DNA from: Aldehydirespirator sp965116665
Lineage (GTDB): Bacteria > Actinomycetota > Acidimicrobiia > Acidimicrobiales > Aldehydirespiratoraceae
Assembly (NCBI GenBank): GCA_965116665.1
Contig: OZ220709.1
Span: 3,100,001 to 3,164,000, forward strand
Direction: 5' to 3'
Length of the DNA stretch: 64,000 nucleotides
Shown here: positions 24,975-33,970 of the stretch, piece after piece
Numbering within the stretch: position 1 is the first letter of the stretch
Layout of the letters: every line of letters starts with the position of its first letter
Made by a program: the position numbers and the translations under genes
The notes under the pieces: model-generated
What the model was told of the DNA's origin: nothing
What the model saw: only the letters and a program-made list of their open reading frames with translations
Database searches by the model: none

Positions 24975-25592
24975 CTACTTCGAGTACAGCTCGACGATGA
25001 GCTGCTCCCGGATCGGCACGTCAATCTGCTCGCGGATGGGCAGGTCGCGTACCGTTGCCGTGAAGGCATCCGCGCCGCGGTCGATCCAGGCCGGCGGGTT
25101 GCGGTCGAGCACGTCCACGTTCCACTGGATCGTGGCCGAGTCGCGGATCTTGGCCCGCAGCTCGACGACGTCGCCCTTGCGCAGCCGGTAGCTGGGGATC
25201 GTGACTCGGGAGCCGTTCACGTTGACATGGCCGTGGTTGACCATCTGGCGGGCCTGGGGACGGGTGGCGCCCCAGCCCATGCGGTAGACGAAGTTGTCGA
25301 GCCGCAGCTCCAGGAAGCGCAGCATGTTCTCGCCGGTCACGCCCTGGCGCCGGCTGGCCTCCGCGAAGAGGTTGCGGAACTGGCGCTCGGTGAGCCCGTA
25401 GGTGTGGCGGGCCTTCTGCTTCTCCTGCATCTGCACCAGGAACTCCGAGGCGGTGCTGCGCCGCCGGGAGCGGCCCCGCTCACCGGGCGGGTACGGTCGC
25501 CGGTCGAGGGCTATCGCCTCGCCCTTGGTGCCCCAGATGTTGGTGTTGAGCCGGCGCGACACCCGCGCCTTGGGTCCCGTGTAGCGCGACAT
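24975..25592 (-). CDS. rpsD: 30S ribosomal protein S4 (zinc-independent type)
   Basis: A 205-residue primary assembly protein that binds 16S rRNA and shapes decoding accuracy. It begins MSRYTGPKARVSRRL and carries the S4 RNA-binding domain (FLELRLDNFVYRMGW and QARQMVNHGHVNVNG). No CxxC cluster is present at the N-terminus, so this is the cysteine-free form, in contrast to the zinc-type S14 and L36 of the same operon set. It lies 1 bp after rpsK. Confidence 0.98.
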   Translation of the reverse strand: MSRYTGPKARVSRRLNTNIWGTKGEAIALDRRPYPPGERGRSRRRSTASEFLVQMQEKQKARHTYGLTERQFRNLFAEASRRQGVTGENMLRFLELRLDNFVYRMGWGATRPQARQMVNHGHVNVNGSRVTIPSYRLRKGDVVELRAKIRDSATIQWNVDVLDRNPPAWIDRGADAFTATVRDLPIREQIDVPIREQLIVELYSK

Positions 25593-25593
25593 G

Positions 25594-25992
25594 TCAGACC
25601 CTTCTGCGCTTGGGCTGCCGGCAGCCGTTGTGGGGCACAGGCGTCACGTCGGTGATGCCGGTCACGTCGATGCCGACGTTCTGCAGCGAGCGGATGGCGG
25701 TCTCGCGGCCCGATCCGGGCCCCTTGACCTGCACGTCGACCTTGCGCAGGCCGTGCTCCATGGCCTTACGGGCAGCCTGCTCGGCCGCCATCTGGGCCGC
25801 GAACGGCGTGGACTTGCGGGAGCCCTTGAAGCCCACGTTTCCCGCCGATGCCCACGACACCACGTTGCCCTGAAGGTCGGTGATGGTGATGATCGTGTTG
25901 TTGAACGAGCTCTTGATGTGGGCCACGCCGTGCGTGACGTTCTTGCGCTCGCGCTTCCGGGTGCGCCTCCGGTCCGATGATGGTTTCGCCAT
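25594..25992 (-). CDS. rpsK: 30S ribosomal protein S11
   Basis: A 132-residue platform protein that helps place the E-site and Shine-Dalgarno helix. HIKSSFNNTIITITDLQGNV, WASAGNVGFKGSRKSTPFAAQ and the C-terminal VTPVPHNGCRQPKRRRV are the family blocks (the NGC motif is the usual isoaspartate site region). It lies 13 bp after rpsM. Confidence 0.98.
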   Translation of the reverse strand: MAKPSSDRRRTRKRERKNVTHGVAHIKSSFNNTIITITDLQGNVVSWASAGNVGFKGSRKSTPFAAQMAAEQAARKAMEHGLRKVDVQVKGPGSGRETAIRSLQNVGIDVTGITDVTPVPHNGCRQPKRRRV

Positions 25993-26005
25993 AGCTGCCA
26001 GCCGC

Positions 26006-26383
26006 CTACTTCTTGACCTTCTTCTTGCCGGCCACCGTGCGCTTGGGGCCCTTGCGGGTGCGGGCGTTGGTGTGGGTCCGCTGACCCCGCACGGGAAGCC
26101 CGCGGCGGTGCCGCAGTCCCTGGTAGCAGCCGATCTCCATCTTTCGCTTGATGTCCTGGGACACCTCGCGCCGCAGGTCGCCCTCCACCCTCAGGTTGGC
26201 GTCGATGAAGCCGCGCAGCCGGGCCACCTCGTCGTCGGTGAGGTTCCGCACCCGGGTGTCGGGATTGATCTCGGCCGCCTGGCAGATCTGCTGGGCAGTG
26301 CTGCGCCCGATGCCGAAGATGTAGGTCAAGGAGATCTCCACCCGCTTCTCACGGGGGATGTCGACGCCGGAGATACGCGCCAT
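26006..26383 (-). CDS. rpsM: 30S ribosomal protein S13
   Basis: 125 residues; it contacts the P-site tRNA and forms intersubunit bridges. MARISGVDIPREKRVEISLTYIFGIG starts the protein; RGLRHRRGLPVRGQRTHTNARTRKGPKRT ends it, with a lysine-rich tail. It follows rpmJ by 37 bp and precedes rpsK in the alpha operon. Confidence 0.98.
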   Translation of the reverse strand: MARISGVDIPREKRVEISLTYIFGIGRSTAQQICQAAEINPDTRVRNLTDDEVARLRGFIDANLRVEGDLRREVSQDIKRKMEIGCYQGLRHRRGLPVRGQRTHTNARTRKGPKRTVAGKKKVKK

Positions 26384-26420
26384 CTAGCCCTGCTTCCCTG
26401 CTGTGGAGGTGAGCACCGTG

Positions 26421-26534
26421 TCAGCCCTGCCTCTGCTTGTGGCGGGCGTTGTCGCAGATCACCATGACGCGCCCGCGCCGGCGGATGACCTTGCAACGGT
26501 CGCAGATCTTCTTGACGCTCGGTCGGACCTTCAT
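26421..26534 (-). CDS. rpmJ: 50S ribosomal protein L36 (zinc type)
   Basis: A 37-residue L36 starting MKVRPSVKKICDRCKVIRRR and ending ICDNARHKQRQG. The CxxC...C...H zinc ligands (C11, C14, C27, H32) are all present, so this is the zinc-binding form, normally used when zinc is plentiful. It lies 13 bp after infA, as in most bacteria; longer open frames in the region are shadows. Confidence 0.97.
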   Translation of the reverse strand: MKVRPSVKKICDRCKVIRRRGRVMVICDNARHKQRQG

Positions 26535-26547
26535 GGATGCTCGATGC

Positions 26548-26772
26548 TCACTTGTATCGATAGGTGATTCGCCCCCGCTGGAGGTCGTAGGGCGTGACCT
26601 CAACCTGGACACGGTCTCCGGGGAGTATCCGGATGTAGTGCATCCGCATCTTGCCCGAGATGTGGGCCAGGACGTAGTGGCCATTCTCGAGCTCCACGCG
26701 GAACATCGCGTTGGGAAGGGACTCCGTGACGGTTCCCTCCAATACGATCGCGTCCTCTTTGGGTTTCGGCAG
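26548..26772 (-). CDS. infA: translation initiation factor IF-1, apparent CTG start
   Basis: IF-1 occupies the A-site of the 30S subunit during initiation. The 74-residue protein has the complete OB fold: EGTVTESLPNAMFRVELENG, VLAHISGKMRMHYIRILPGD and VEVTPYDLQRGRITYRYK. No ATG, GTG or TTG is found where the gene should begin. The codon before PKPKEDAIVLEG is CTG (26772-26770), and a perfect AGGAGG lies 7 nt upstream of it, so CTG looks like the true start. The next in-frame TTG would cut into the fold. A promoter is predicted at 26840-26868. The methionine aminopeptidase gene often found between adk and infA is missing. Confidence 0.93.
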   Translation of the reverse strand: MPKPKEDAIVLEGTVTESLPNAMFRVELENGHYVLAHISGKMRMHYIRILPGDRVQVEVTPYDLQRGRITYRYK

Positions 26773-26839
26773 TGTCTGGCCTCCTGTGGGGGTGAGCCCC
26801 GGTCGGCGCGCGGCGGCGCCGGCGCGAGGCCGAAAGGCA

Positions 26840-26868
26840 ACGCTACCTGCGATGGAGCGCCCATCCAA
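26840..26868 (-). promoter_or_regulatory. predicted promoter of the infA-rpmJ-rpsM-rpsK-rpsD-rpoA-rplQ operon
   Basis: Minus strand TTGGAT (26868-26863), 17-bp spacer, TAGCGT (26845-26840), about 70 bp before the infA start. Confidence 0.55.
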
Positions 26869-26882
26869 CGTGCCGCTACCGC

Positions 26883-27455
26883 TCAACTGCGATAGCGCTC
26901 GACGGCGGTCGCGACGCGATCGAACACCTCGTCGGGGGCTCCCACACCGTCGACGGTCGCCAGCAGCCCGCGTGCTTCGAACCAGTCGAGCAGGGGCGCG
27001 GTCTGCTCCTCGTACAGCTCGAGCCGGCGCTGGATCGCCTCCCGGGTGTCGTCCGAGCGACCCCGGTCGAGCATCCGGGCCGTGACCACGTCTATGGGAA
27101 CGTCGATGTTCACGGCCACGTCGAGCCGGTGGCCCAGTTCGTCCAGGATGGCCTCCAGGGCATCGGCCTGGTCGCTGGTCCGGGGGTAGCCGTCCAGCAG
27201 CACCCCGCCGGCGGCGACATCGTCGTACGACAGGCGGTCGCGCACTATGCCGTTCATGATGTCGTCGCCCACCAGCCCGCCGGAGTCCATGATGACCTTG
27301 GCCTGGCGGCCGAGCTCGGTGCCCGCGGCCACCGCGGCCCGCAGCGCGTCGCCGGTGGACAGGTGCACGCAGCCGAAGGCCTGCACGAGTCGCTCCGACT
27401 GCGTTCCCTTGCCCGAGCCCTGCCGGCCCAGGATCACCATGCGAAGGGGAGCCAT
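26883..27455 (-). CDS. adk: adenylate kinase (short-lid form)
   Basis: Balances ATP, ADP and AMP. The 190 residues start with the P-loop VILGRQGSGKGTQ and contain STGDALR, LDGYPRTSDQADAL and RMLDRGRSDDTREAIQRRL. The LID is the short, zinc-free version typical of actinobacteria. It is 6 bp after secY, preserving the spc order rplO-secY-adk, but the next gene is infA rather than map. Confidence 0.97.
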   Translation of the reverse strand: MAPLRMVILGRQGSGKGTQSERLVQAFGCVHLSTGDALRAAVAAGTELGRQAKVIMDSGGLVGDDIMNGIVRDRLSYDDVAAGGVLLDGYPRTSDQADALEAILDELGHRLDVAVNIDVPIDVVTARMLDRGRSDDTREAIQRRLELYEEQTAPLLDWFEARGLLATVDGVGAPDEVFDRVATAVERYRS

Positions 27456-27461
27456 CAGCGA

Positions 27462-28790
<1,329 letters not shown>

Positions 28791-28854
28791 GGCCGGTTCC
28801 CTCCTCCGATCAAATCAGCCCGCCGGGTCCTCACAGCCCTCTCCGTGCTCCGTG

Positions 28855-29349
28855 TCAGCGGTTGGTGTGCTGGTTGAAGCTGCCGTGCGGTGGCCGGCGG
28901 TCGCCCCACGGCAGCGGCATGATCTCGACGCTGCCCCCGGCTGCCGCGATGGCCGCCGCCGCACTCTTGGACACCGCGTGGGCCTGCACCCGCACCGCTC
29001 GATGGAGTTCGCCGCGCCCCAGCACCTTCACGAGCGCCTTCTTGCCCACGAGACCCCGCTCCCGCAGTATCTCGGGCGAGATCTCGTCGAGTCCGGACTC
29101 CTCGATGGTGTCGAGGTTTATCGGCTGGTACTCCACGCGGAACGGGTTGGTGAAGCCGCGCCACTTGGGGACGCGGCGCAGCAGCGGCATCTGGCCGCCC
29201 TCGAAGCCCACGGGCACCTTGCTGCGGGCCTTCTGGCCCTTCATGCCGCGGCCCGCGGTCTTGCCCCCGCGCCCGGCGATGCCGCGAGCTACCCGCTTGG
29301 GGCGCTTGCGCGACCCGGGATCGGCTCTCAGGTCATGCAGTTTCGTCAC
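28855..29349 (-). CDS. rplO: 50S ribosomal protein L15
   Basis: A 164-residue L15, a late assembly protein. It begins with GTG (TKLHDLRADPGSRK) overlapping the rpmD stop by 4 bp and has RGIAGRGGKTAGRGMKGQKARS and FEGGQMPLLRRVPKWRGF. The C-terminus is slightly longer than E. coli L15, ending in a short PPHGSFNQHTNR tail. Confidence 0.97.
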   Translation of the reverse strand: MTKLHDLRADPGSRKRPKRVARGIAGRGGKTAGRGMKGQKARSKVPVGFEGGQMPLLRRVPKWRGFTNPFRVEYQPINLDTIEESGLDEISPEILRERGLVGKKALVKVLGRGELHRAVRVQAHAVSKSAAAAIAAAGGSVEIMPLPWGDRRPPHGSFNQHTNR

Positions 29350-29528
29350 CCGTCCACCTCCTCGACGGAGACCAGGTGGGGAACCCTATCGATCATGCCG
29401 CGAATCTCGGGACGGTCGGGCAGGGTGTTGCTCCTGCCGATCCGTCCCAGGCCCAGGGCCCGCAGCGTACCGCGCTGCTTGGGCTTGGTGCCGATGGCGG
29501 AGCGGATCTGGGTCACCAGCAGGGCCAT
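29346..29528 (-). CDS. rpmD: 50S ribosomal protein L30
   Basis: A 60-residue L30: MALLVTQIRSAIGTKPKQRG, LRALGLGRIGRSNTLPD and RGMIDRVPHLVSVEEV are the family pattern. The start ATG at 29528 shares its A with the rpsE stop (TGATG) and its stop overlaps rplO (GTGA), so the three are coupled. Longer open frames across rpsE are shadows. Confidence 0.96.
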   Translation of the reverse strand: MALLVTQIRSAIGTKPKQRGTLRALGLGRIGRSNTLPDRPEIRGMIDRVPHLVSVEEVDG

Positions 29529-30112
29529 CACTCCTCCTCCGCGCCGTAGTCCCGCTGGGCGGCCTCGGCCCGGTCGATGCGGGTGGCCTGGTAGGCGTCC
29601 CAGAGACCCTTGGGGAGGAACTCCTCGGGGTCCAGACCCCGCATGCGAGCGACCTCGTCGGGCCGGCGCAGCGCCTGCAGCCCGCTGATCGTGGCCCGGG
29701 CGACGTTGATGTGGTTGGGCGAGCCGAGCGACTTGCACAGCACGTCGCCGATGCCGGCCTCCTCGAGGATGGCCCTGGCCGCACCGCCTGCGATCACGCC
29801 CGTGCCGGGCGCCGCGGGCTTGAGCAGCACACGGCCGGCGCCGGTCGTGCCGATCACCGGGTGCATGATGGTGCTGCCGGCCATCGCCACCTCGAACACG
29901 TTGCGCCTGGCCTCCTCGGTGCCCTTCTGGATGGCCAGCGGCACCTCCTTGGCCTTCCCGTAGCCGAGACCCACCCGGCCGGCCCCGTCGCCGATCACCA
30001 CCAGGGCGGTGAACGAGAAGCGGCGGCCGCCCTTGACGACCTTGGCCACCCGGTTGATGTTGATGACCCGCGACTCTCTAAGCGGCGGGCCCATCGTGCG
30101 CTCCTCAGCCAT
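29528..30112 (-). CDS. rpsE: 30S ribosomal protein S5
   Basis: 194 residues; it shapes decoding fidelity at the mRNA entry. The N-terminal double-stranded RNA-binding domain has RVAKVVKGGRRFSFTALVVIGD and the C-terminal domain GTGVIAGGAARAILEEAGI and GSPNHINVARATI. The loop around KGGRRFSF, where spectinomycin-resistance changes arise, looks wild type. The C-terminal tail is longer than in E. coli. Start and stop each share one base with rplR and rpmD. Confidence 0.98.
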   Translation of the reverse strand: MAEERTMGPPLRESRVININRVAKVVKGGRRFSFTALVVIGDGAGRVGLGYGKAKEVPLAIQKGTEEARRNVFEVAMAGSTIMHPVIGTTGAGRVLLKPAAPGTGVIAGGAARAILEEAGIGDVLCKSLGSPNHINVARATISGLQALRRPDEVARMRGLDPEEFLPKGLWDAYQATRIDRAEAAQRDYGAEEE

Positions 30113-30477
30113 CAGAACTCCAATCCCGCCGAGCGCGCCGCGTCGGCGAGCTCGGCCACCCTGCCGTGATAGCGGTAGCCGCCCCGGTCGAACACGGCGG
30201 ACTTGATGCCGGCGTCGTGGGCTCGCTGCCCGATCAGCGTCCCCACCGAGCGGGCCGCCGCCAGGTTGCCCCCCGGAGCCGAGCGCAGCCCGGCCTCGAG
30301 CGTGGACGCCGACGCCAGGGTGGCGCCGGCCTCGTCGTCGATGAGTTGGACCGAGATGTGCCTGCTGGACCGGAACACCGACAGCCGCGGCCGCTCGGCC
30401 GTGCCCCGCACCTTCTTGCGGACGCGGCGGTGACGGCGGATCCGGCCCTCCCTGCGCCTTCTGGCCTGATCAACCAT
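30112..30477 (-). CDS. rplR: 50S ribosomal protein L18
   Basis: A 121-residue 5S rRNA-binding protein. It begins MVDQARRRREGRIRRHRRVR and contains RPRLSVFRSSRHISVQLIDD, GTLIGQRAHDAGIKSAVFDRGGYRYHGRV. Start ATG 30477; a longer open frame upstream belongs to rplF in another frame. It lies 2 bp after rplF and abuts rpsE. Confidence 0.97.
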   Translation of the reverse strand: MVDQARRRREGRIRRHRRVRKKVRGTAERPRLSVFRSSRHISVQLIDDEAGATLASASTLEAGLRSAPGGNLAAARSVGTLIGQRAHDAGIKSAVFDRGGYRYHGRVAELADAARSAGLEF

Positions 30478-30479
30478 GG

Positions 30480-31019
30480 CTACTTCGCCGCCTTCCCGGC
30501 CTTGCGCTTGACTCGCTCGTCGACGTACCGGATGCCCTTGCCCTTGTAGGGCTCGGGCGGGCGCCACTTCCTGATGTCGGCGGCCACCTGGCCGACGAGC
30601 TGCTTGTCGATGCCCTTGACGAGGATCTGCGTGCGCTGGGGCACCTCGAACTCCACCCCTTCGGGGGCGGTGATCTTCACCGTGTGGCTGAAGCCCAGGG
30701 CCAGCTCCAGCGACGCGTTGGTGGACTCGGCGACCCGGTAGCCGACGCCCTGGATGCGAAGCTCCTTGGTGAACCCCTCGCTCACGCCGGTGACCATGTT
30801 CTGCACCAGCGACCGGGTGAGCCCGTGCAGTGACTTGCTCTGGGCGGTGTCGTCGGGACGCTCGACGAGCAGCGAGCCGTCGACGGCACGCACGGTGATC
30901 TCTCCGGGCAGCTCCCGGCGGAGCGTTCCCTTGGTGCCCGTGACCACGACGCTGCGGCCCTCGACGGCCACATCCACCCCGCTGGGGACGGTGATGGGGG
31001 CGTTCCCGACGCGACTCAT
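30480..31019 (-). CDS. rplF: 50S ribosomal protein L6
   Basis: A 179-residue L6 near the factor-binding site. MSRVGNAPITVPSGVDVAVEG starts it (ATG 31019), and the conserved C-terminal RKWRPPEPYKGKGIRYVDERVKRKAGKAAK is complete. The 114-bp gap before it contains a dispersed-repeat copy, unusual inside a ribosomal operon. Confidence 0.98.
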   Translation of the reverse strand: MSRVGNAPITVPSGVDVAVEGRSVVVTGTKGTLRRELPGEITVRAVDGSLLVERPDDTAQSKSLHGLTRSLVQNMVTGVSEGFTKELRIQGVGYRVAESTNASLELALGFSHTVKITAPEGVEFEVPQRTQILVKGIDKQLVGQVAADIRKWRPPEPYKGKGIRYVDERVKRKAGKAAK

Positions 31020-31036
31020 GGCCCAACCCTCAGATT

Positions 31037-31085
31037 CCCGCTCTTGTTCGCTGCGCTCACGGGCCGCTCGGGCCACGGCCTCGCT
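31037..31085. repeat. dispersed repeat copy inside the spc operon
   Basis: CCCGCTCTTGTTCGCTGCGC then TCACGGGCCGCTCGGGCCACGGCCTCG, lying between rpsH and rplF. Nearly identical to the copy at 20601 and to the core of the 94-bp array at 39826. Confidence 0.8.
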
Positions 31086-31133
31086 CGGCGTCCCTTAAGT
31101 AGTCTCATGAACTTCTGCCTATCCGCTCGGCCT

Positions 31134-31538
31134 CTACCAGACGTAGCAGAGGATCTCGCCGCCCATGCGGTTCTTCCTCGCTTCCCGGTCGCTCATCAGG
31201 CCCTTGTTGGTCGACACCACCGCCACGCCGAGCCCGCCCTGGACCCGAGGGATCTCGTCCCGCTTCCGGTAGATGCGCAGCCCGGGCTTGGAGATGCGCT
31301 TGAGCCCGCGGATGACGCGGTCCCGTTCGGGCGAGTACTTCATCTCGATCGTCAGGGTCTTGCCCGGCCGGGGCGAGTTGTCCTTCTCGGCGTAGGACGC
31401 GATGTAGCCCTCCCGGCGCAGCACCTCGGCCAGCGCGAGCTTTCGCTTCGACGAGGGCATGGACACCTCGTCGTGCATGGCCACGTTGGCGTTGCGGATG
31501 CGGGTCAGCATGTCGGCGATCGGATCTGTCATCGTCAT
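31134..31538 (-). CDS. rpsH: 30S ribosomal protein S8
   Basis: A 134-residue primary 16S-binding protein; in E. coli it also represses the spc operon. MTMTDPIADMLTRIRNAN opens it and the C-terminal VVSTNKGLMSDREARKNRMGGEILCYVW is the family end. It lies 12 bp after rpsN. A dispersed repeat separates it from rplF downstream. Confidence 0.98.
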   Translation of the reverse strand: MTMTDPIADMLTRIRNANVAMHDEVSMPSSKRKLALAEVLRREGYIASYAEKDNSPRPGKTLTIEMKYSPERDRVIRGLKRISKPGLRIYRKRDEIPRVQGGLGVAVVSTNKGLMSDREARKNRMGGEILCYVW

Positions 31539-31550
31539 CAGCGAATCACC

Positions 31551-31736
31551 TCACCAACTCGCCTTCTTCACGCCGGGCAACTCCCCGGCGTGAGCCAGGT
31601 CGCGAAGGCAGATGCGGCACAGGCTGAACTTCCGGTACACGGATCGGGGGCGGCCGCACTTGCGGCACCGCGTGTAGGCCCGCACCTTGAACTTGGGGGT
31701 GCGCTGCTGCTTCTGGATGAGGGCCTTCTTAGCCAT
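31551..31736 (-). CDS. rpsN: 30S ribosomal protein S14, zinc type
   Basis: A 61-residue type Z S14. The ligands are two CxxC pairs, in TRCRKCGRPRSVYRKFSLCRIC. The short zinc form is the spc-operon version; the longer cysteine-free paralogue that some actinobacteria induce under zinc starvation is not seen here. It sits 3 bp after rplE. Confidence 0.97.
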   Translation of the reverse strand: MAKKALIQKQQRTPKFKVRAYTRCRKCGRPRSVYRKFSLCRICLRDLAHAGELPGVKKASW

Positions 31737-31739
31737 CGG

Positions 31740-32309
31740 TCATTGCCCCTCTCGCCGGAACGGGAACCCGAACGCCTCCAGAAGCGCCCGGCCCTCGGTA
31801 TCGGTCTTTGCTGTGGTGACGATCGTGATGTCCATCCCCCGGGTGGTGTCGACCTTGTCGTAGTCGATCTCCGGGAAGATGAGCTGCTCGGTGATGCCGA
31901 ACGTGTAGTTGCCGCTGCCGTCGAAGGACTTCAGCGACAGCCCGCGGAAGTCGCGGATTCGGGGGATGGCCAGCGAGATGAGCCGGTCGAAGAACTCGTA
32001 CATCCGGTCGCCTCGCAGGGTGACCTTGCAGCCGATGGCCATGCCGGCGCGCAGCTTGAAACTGGCCAGGGACCGCTTGGCCCGGGTGATGACCGGCTTC
32101 TGGCCCGAGATCACTGCCATGTCGGCCAGCGCGCCCTCGAGCAGCTTGGCCTGGGTGGTGGCGTCGCCGACGCCCATGTTGAGCACGATCTTGTCGAGCT
32201 TGGGCACCATCATCACGTTCGACAGCCCGAGCTGCTCGATCAGTGCCGGCTTGACCTCGTCGTCGAACGAGGCTCGCAGCCGGGGCCGGTAGTCGGTGGC
32301 CGCGCTCAC
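31740..32309 (-). CDS. rplE: 50S ribosomal protein L5
   Basis: A 189-residue 5S rRNA-binding protein that touches the P-site tRNA. Start GTG 32309 (SAATDYRPRLRASF) overlaps the rplX stop by 4 bp; much longer upstream frames are shadows. NVMMVPKLDKIVLNMGVGDA, RAKRSLASFKLRAGMAIGCKVTLRG and FPEIDYDKVDTTRGMDITIVT are family blocks. Confidence 0.97.
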   Translation of the reverse strand: MSAATDYRPRLRASFDDEVKPALIEQLGLSNVMMVPKLDKIVLNMGVGDATTQAKLLEGALADMAVISGQKPVITRAKRSLASFKLRAGMAIGCKVTLRGDRMYEFFDRLISLAIPRIRDFRGLSLKSFDGSGNYTFGITEQLIFPEIDYDKVDTTRGMDITIVTTAKTDTEGRALLEAFGFPFRREGQ

Positions 32310-32650
32310 AGGTCTGCTCCCGTGCGCCGGCAGATGCGCACCTTGGCCCCCTCGGGCGTGAACCGGTAACCCACCCGGGTGGGCTTGCCGTCGGTGGGGC
32401 TCACCACCGCCACGTTGGACGCGTCGATGGGCATGGCCTTGTCGATGATGCCTCCCTGCTGCACGTTGCGGGTGGGCGCCTGGTGACGCTTGGAGACGTT
32501 GACGCCTTCCACGATCACCTTGCCCGCCGCGGGAATGACCCGTTCGACGAGGCCCTCCAGCCCGGCGTCCTTGCCCGACAGCACCACGACCCGGTCGCCC
32601 TTGATGATCTTCGGCGAACGGGAGCGGGGACGCTTGGAACGGCCGGCCAT
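32306..32650 (-). CDS. rplX: 50S ribosomal protein L24
   Basis: A 114-residue assembly initiator of the 50S subunit. The KOW motif is in IIKGDRVVVLSGKDAGLEG; VIVEGVNVSKRHQAPTRNVQQGG and KPTRVGYRF follow. The N-terminal RSKRPRSRSP is more basic and longer than in E. coli. It directly abuts rplN and overlaps rplE. Confidence 0.97.
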   Translation of the reverse strand: MAGRSKRPRSRSPKIIKGDRVVVLSGKDAGLEGLVERVIPAAGKVIVEGVNVSKRHQAPTRNVQQGGIIDKAMPIDASNVAVVSPTDGKPTRVGYRFTPEGAKVRICRRTGADL

Positions 32651-33019
32651 CTAGAGCACCTCCGGTGCCAGCGACACGATGCGCATGAACTGCTTGTCCC
32701 GAAGCTCGCGGCCCACGGGCCCGAAGATGCGGGTGCCCCGCGGCTGGTCCTGCTCGTTGATGAGGACCGCGGCGTTCTCGTCGAAGCGGATGTAGCTGCC
32801 GTCGCCCCGCCGCTTCTCCTTGCGGGTTCTCACCACCACGCAGCGCACCAGGTCGCCCTTGCGGACCTGGGCGCCGGGGATGGCGTCCTTGACGGTGGCC
32901 ACGAACACGTCCCCCACCGAGGCGTAGCGCCGCTTGGAGCCGCCGAGCACCTTGATGCACAGCACCTCCTTGGCGCCGGAGTTGTCGGCGACCCGCAGCC
33001 GGGACTCCTGCTGGATCAC
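32651..33019 (-). CDS. rplN: 50S ribosomal protein L14
   Basis: A 122-residue subunit-interface protein. It starts with GTG (IQQESRLRVADNSGAKEV), overlapping the rpsQ stop by 4 bp, and contains VGDVFVATVKDAIPGAQVRKGDLVRCVVVRTRKE and RGTRIFGPVGRELRDKQFMRIVSLAPEVL. Standard length and fully conserved. Confidence 0.98.
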   Translation of the reverse strand: MIQQESRLRVADNSGAKEVLCIKVLGGSKRRYASVGDVFVATVKDAIPGAQVRKGDLVRCVVVRTRKEKRRGDGSYIRFDENAAVLINEQDQPRGTRIFGPVGRELRDKQFMRIVSLAPEVL

Positions 33020-33294
33020 TTGGCACGCTCCACGATCTCGACGAGGCGCCAGCGCTTCGTCTTGGAGAGGGGGCGGGTCTCGGCGATCCGGACGCGGTCG
33101 CCGACGCCCAACTCGTTCTGGGCGTCGTGGACCGCGAGGCGGGCGGTCCGCTGCACGGTCTTGGCGTAGCGGGGATGCCGGACCCGTTCGGTGGCCTCGA
33201 CGATCACCGTCTTGTCCATGCGGTCCGAGACCACGACGCCCTCACGGACCTTGCGACGGTTGGGACGGGCCTGGGAGTCGGTAGCCATGTTCAT
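33016..33294 (-). CDS. rpsQ: 30S ribosomal protein S17
   Basis: A 92-residue primary 16S-binding OB-fold protein. Start ATG 33294 overlaps the rpmC stop (ATGA); ATG 33288 (MATDSQARPNRRK) is the alternative. VVSDRMDKTVIVEATERVRHP, NELGVGDRVRIAETRPLSKTKRWRL are the family blocks. Stop overlaps the rplN start. Confidence 0.96.
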   Translation of the reverse strand: MNMATDSQARPNRRKVREGVVVSDRMDKTVIVEATERVRHPRYAKTVQRTARLAVHDAQNELGVGDRVRIAETRPLSKTKRWRLVEIVERAK

Positions 33295-33521
33295 CTCACC
33301 TCGGTTGCGGCCCACTCCGCCTCGGCGGCCGCGATCTCGCGGGCCCGCAACTCGGTGAGCATGCGGGCGATGTCGCGGCGCACCTGCTTCAGGCGCGCCG
33401 GGTTGTCCAGCTGGCCGGTGGCGAACTGGAAGCGCAGGTTGAACAGCTCCTCCTTGGCCTCGGACAAGCGCTCGATCAGGTCGGTGTCGCCGAGATCGGT
33501 AAGAGCCTTGGACCGCGCCAT
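33291..33521 (-). CDS. rpmC: 50S ribosomal protein L29
   Basis: A 76-residue protein at the tunnel exit where trigger factor and SRP dock. MARSKALTDLGDTDLIERL starts the two-helix hairpin; KEELFNLRFQFATGQLDNPARLKQVRRDIARMLTELR is the family core. It shares one base with rplP (TGATG) and four with rpsQ. Confidence 0.96.
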   Translation of the reverse strand: MARSKALTDLGDTDLIERLSEAKEELFNLRFQFATGQLDNPARLKQVRRDIARMLTELRAREIAAAEAEWAATEVR

Positions 33522-33937
33522 CAGAAGCCCTCCTCGCGGGTTACGAAGCGGGCCTTCATGGGCAGCTTCTGGATGGCCCGGTCGATAGCGCCGCGGGCGA
33601 TCTCGGTGTCGTGGTAGGAGAGCTCGAACAGGATCCGCCCCGGGCGGACCACCGCCACCCAGTGCTCCGGGTTGCCCTTGCCCGAGCCCATCCGGGTCTC
33701 GGCGGGCTTCTGGGTCACAGGCTTGTCGGGAAAGACGTTGATCCAGACCTTGCCGCCCCGCTTGATGTGGCGGGTCATGGCCACACGGGCGGCCTCGATC
33801 TGGCGCGACGTCAGCCACCCCGGCTCCAGGGCCTGGATGCCGAAGTCGCCGTGAGTGACGTCGGTGCGCCCCTTCGAGACGCCCTTGGTGCGGCCCCGGT
33901 GGTGCTTGCGGTGGCGGACCTTGCGCGGCATCAACAT
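33521..33937 (-). CDS. rplP: 50S ribosomal protein L16
   Basis: A 138-residue protein near the peptidyl transferase centre that organises A-site tRNA. MLMPRKVRHRKHHRGRTKG, HGDFGIQALEPGWLTSRQIEAARVAMTRHIKRGGKVWI and GSGKGNPEHWVAVVRPGRILFEL are standard. Its start is 113 bp from rpsC, a gap that holds a long hairpin, although these genes normally touch. Confidence 0.98.
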   Translation of the reverse strand: MLMPRKVRHRKHHRGRTKGVSKGRTDVTHGDFGIQALEPGWLTSRQIEAARVAMTRHIKRGGKVWINVFPDKPVTQKPAETRMGSGKGNPEHWVAVVRPGRILFELSYHDTEIARGAIDRAIQKLPMKARFVTREEGF

Positions 33938-33970
33938 CGTCCTTGCACCAATCCTCAGTCGTCGCGGCGC

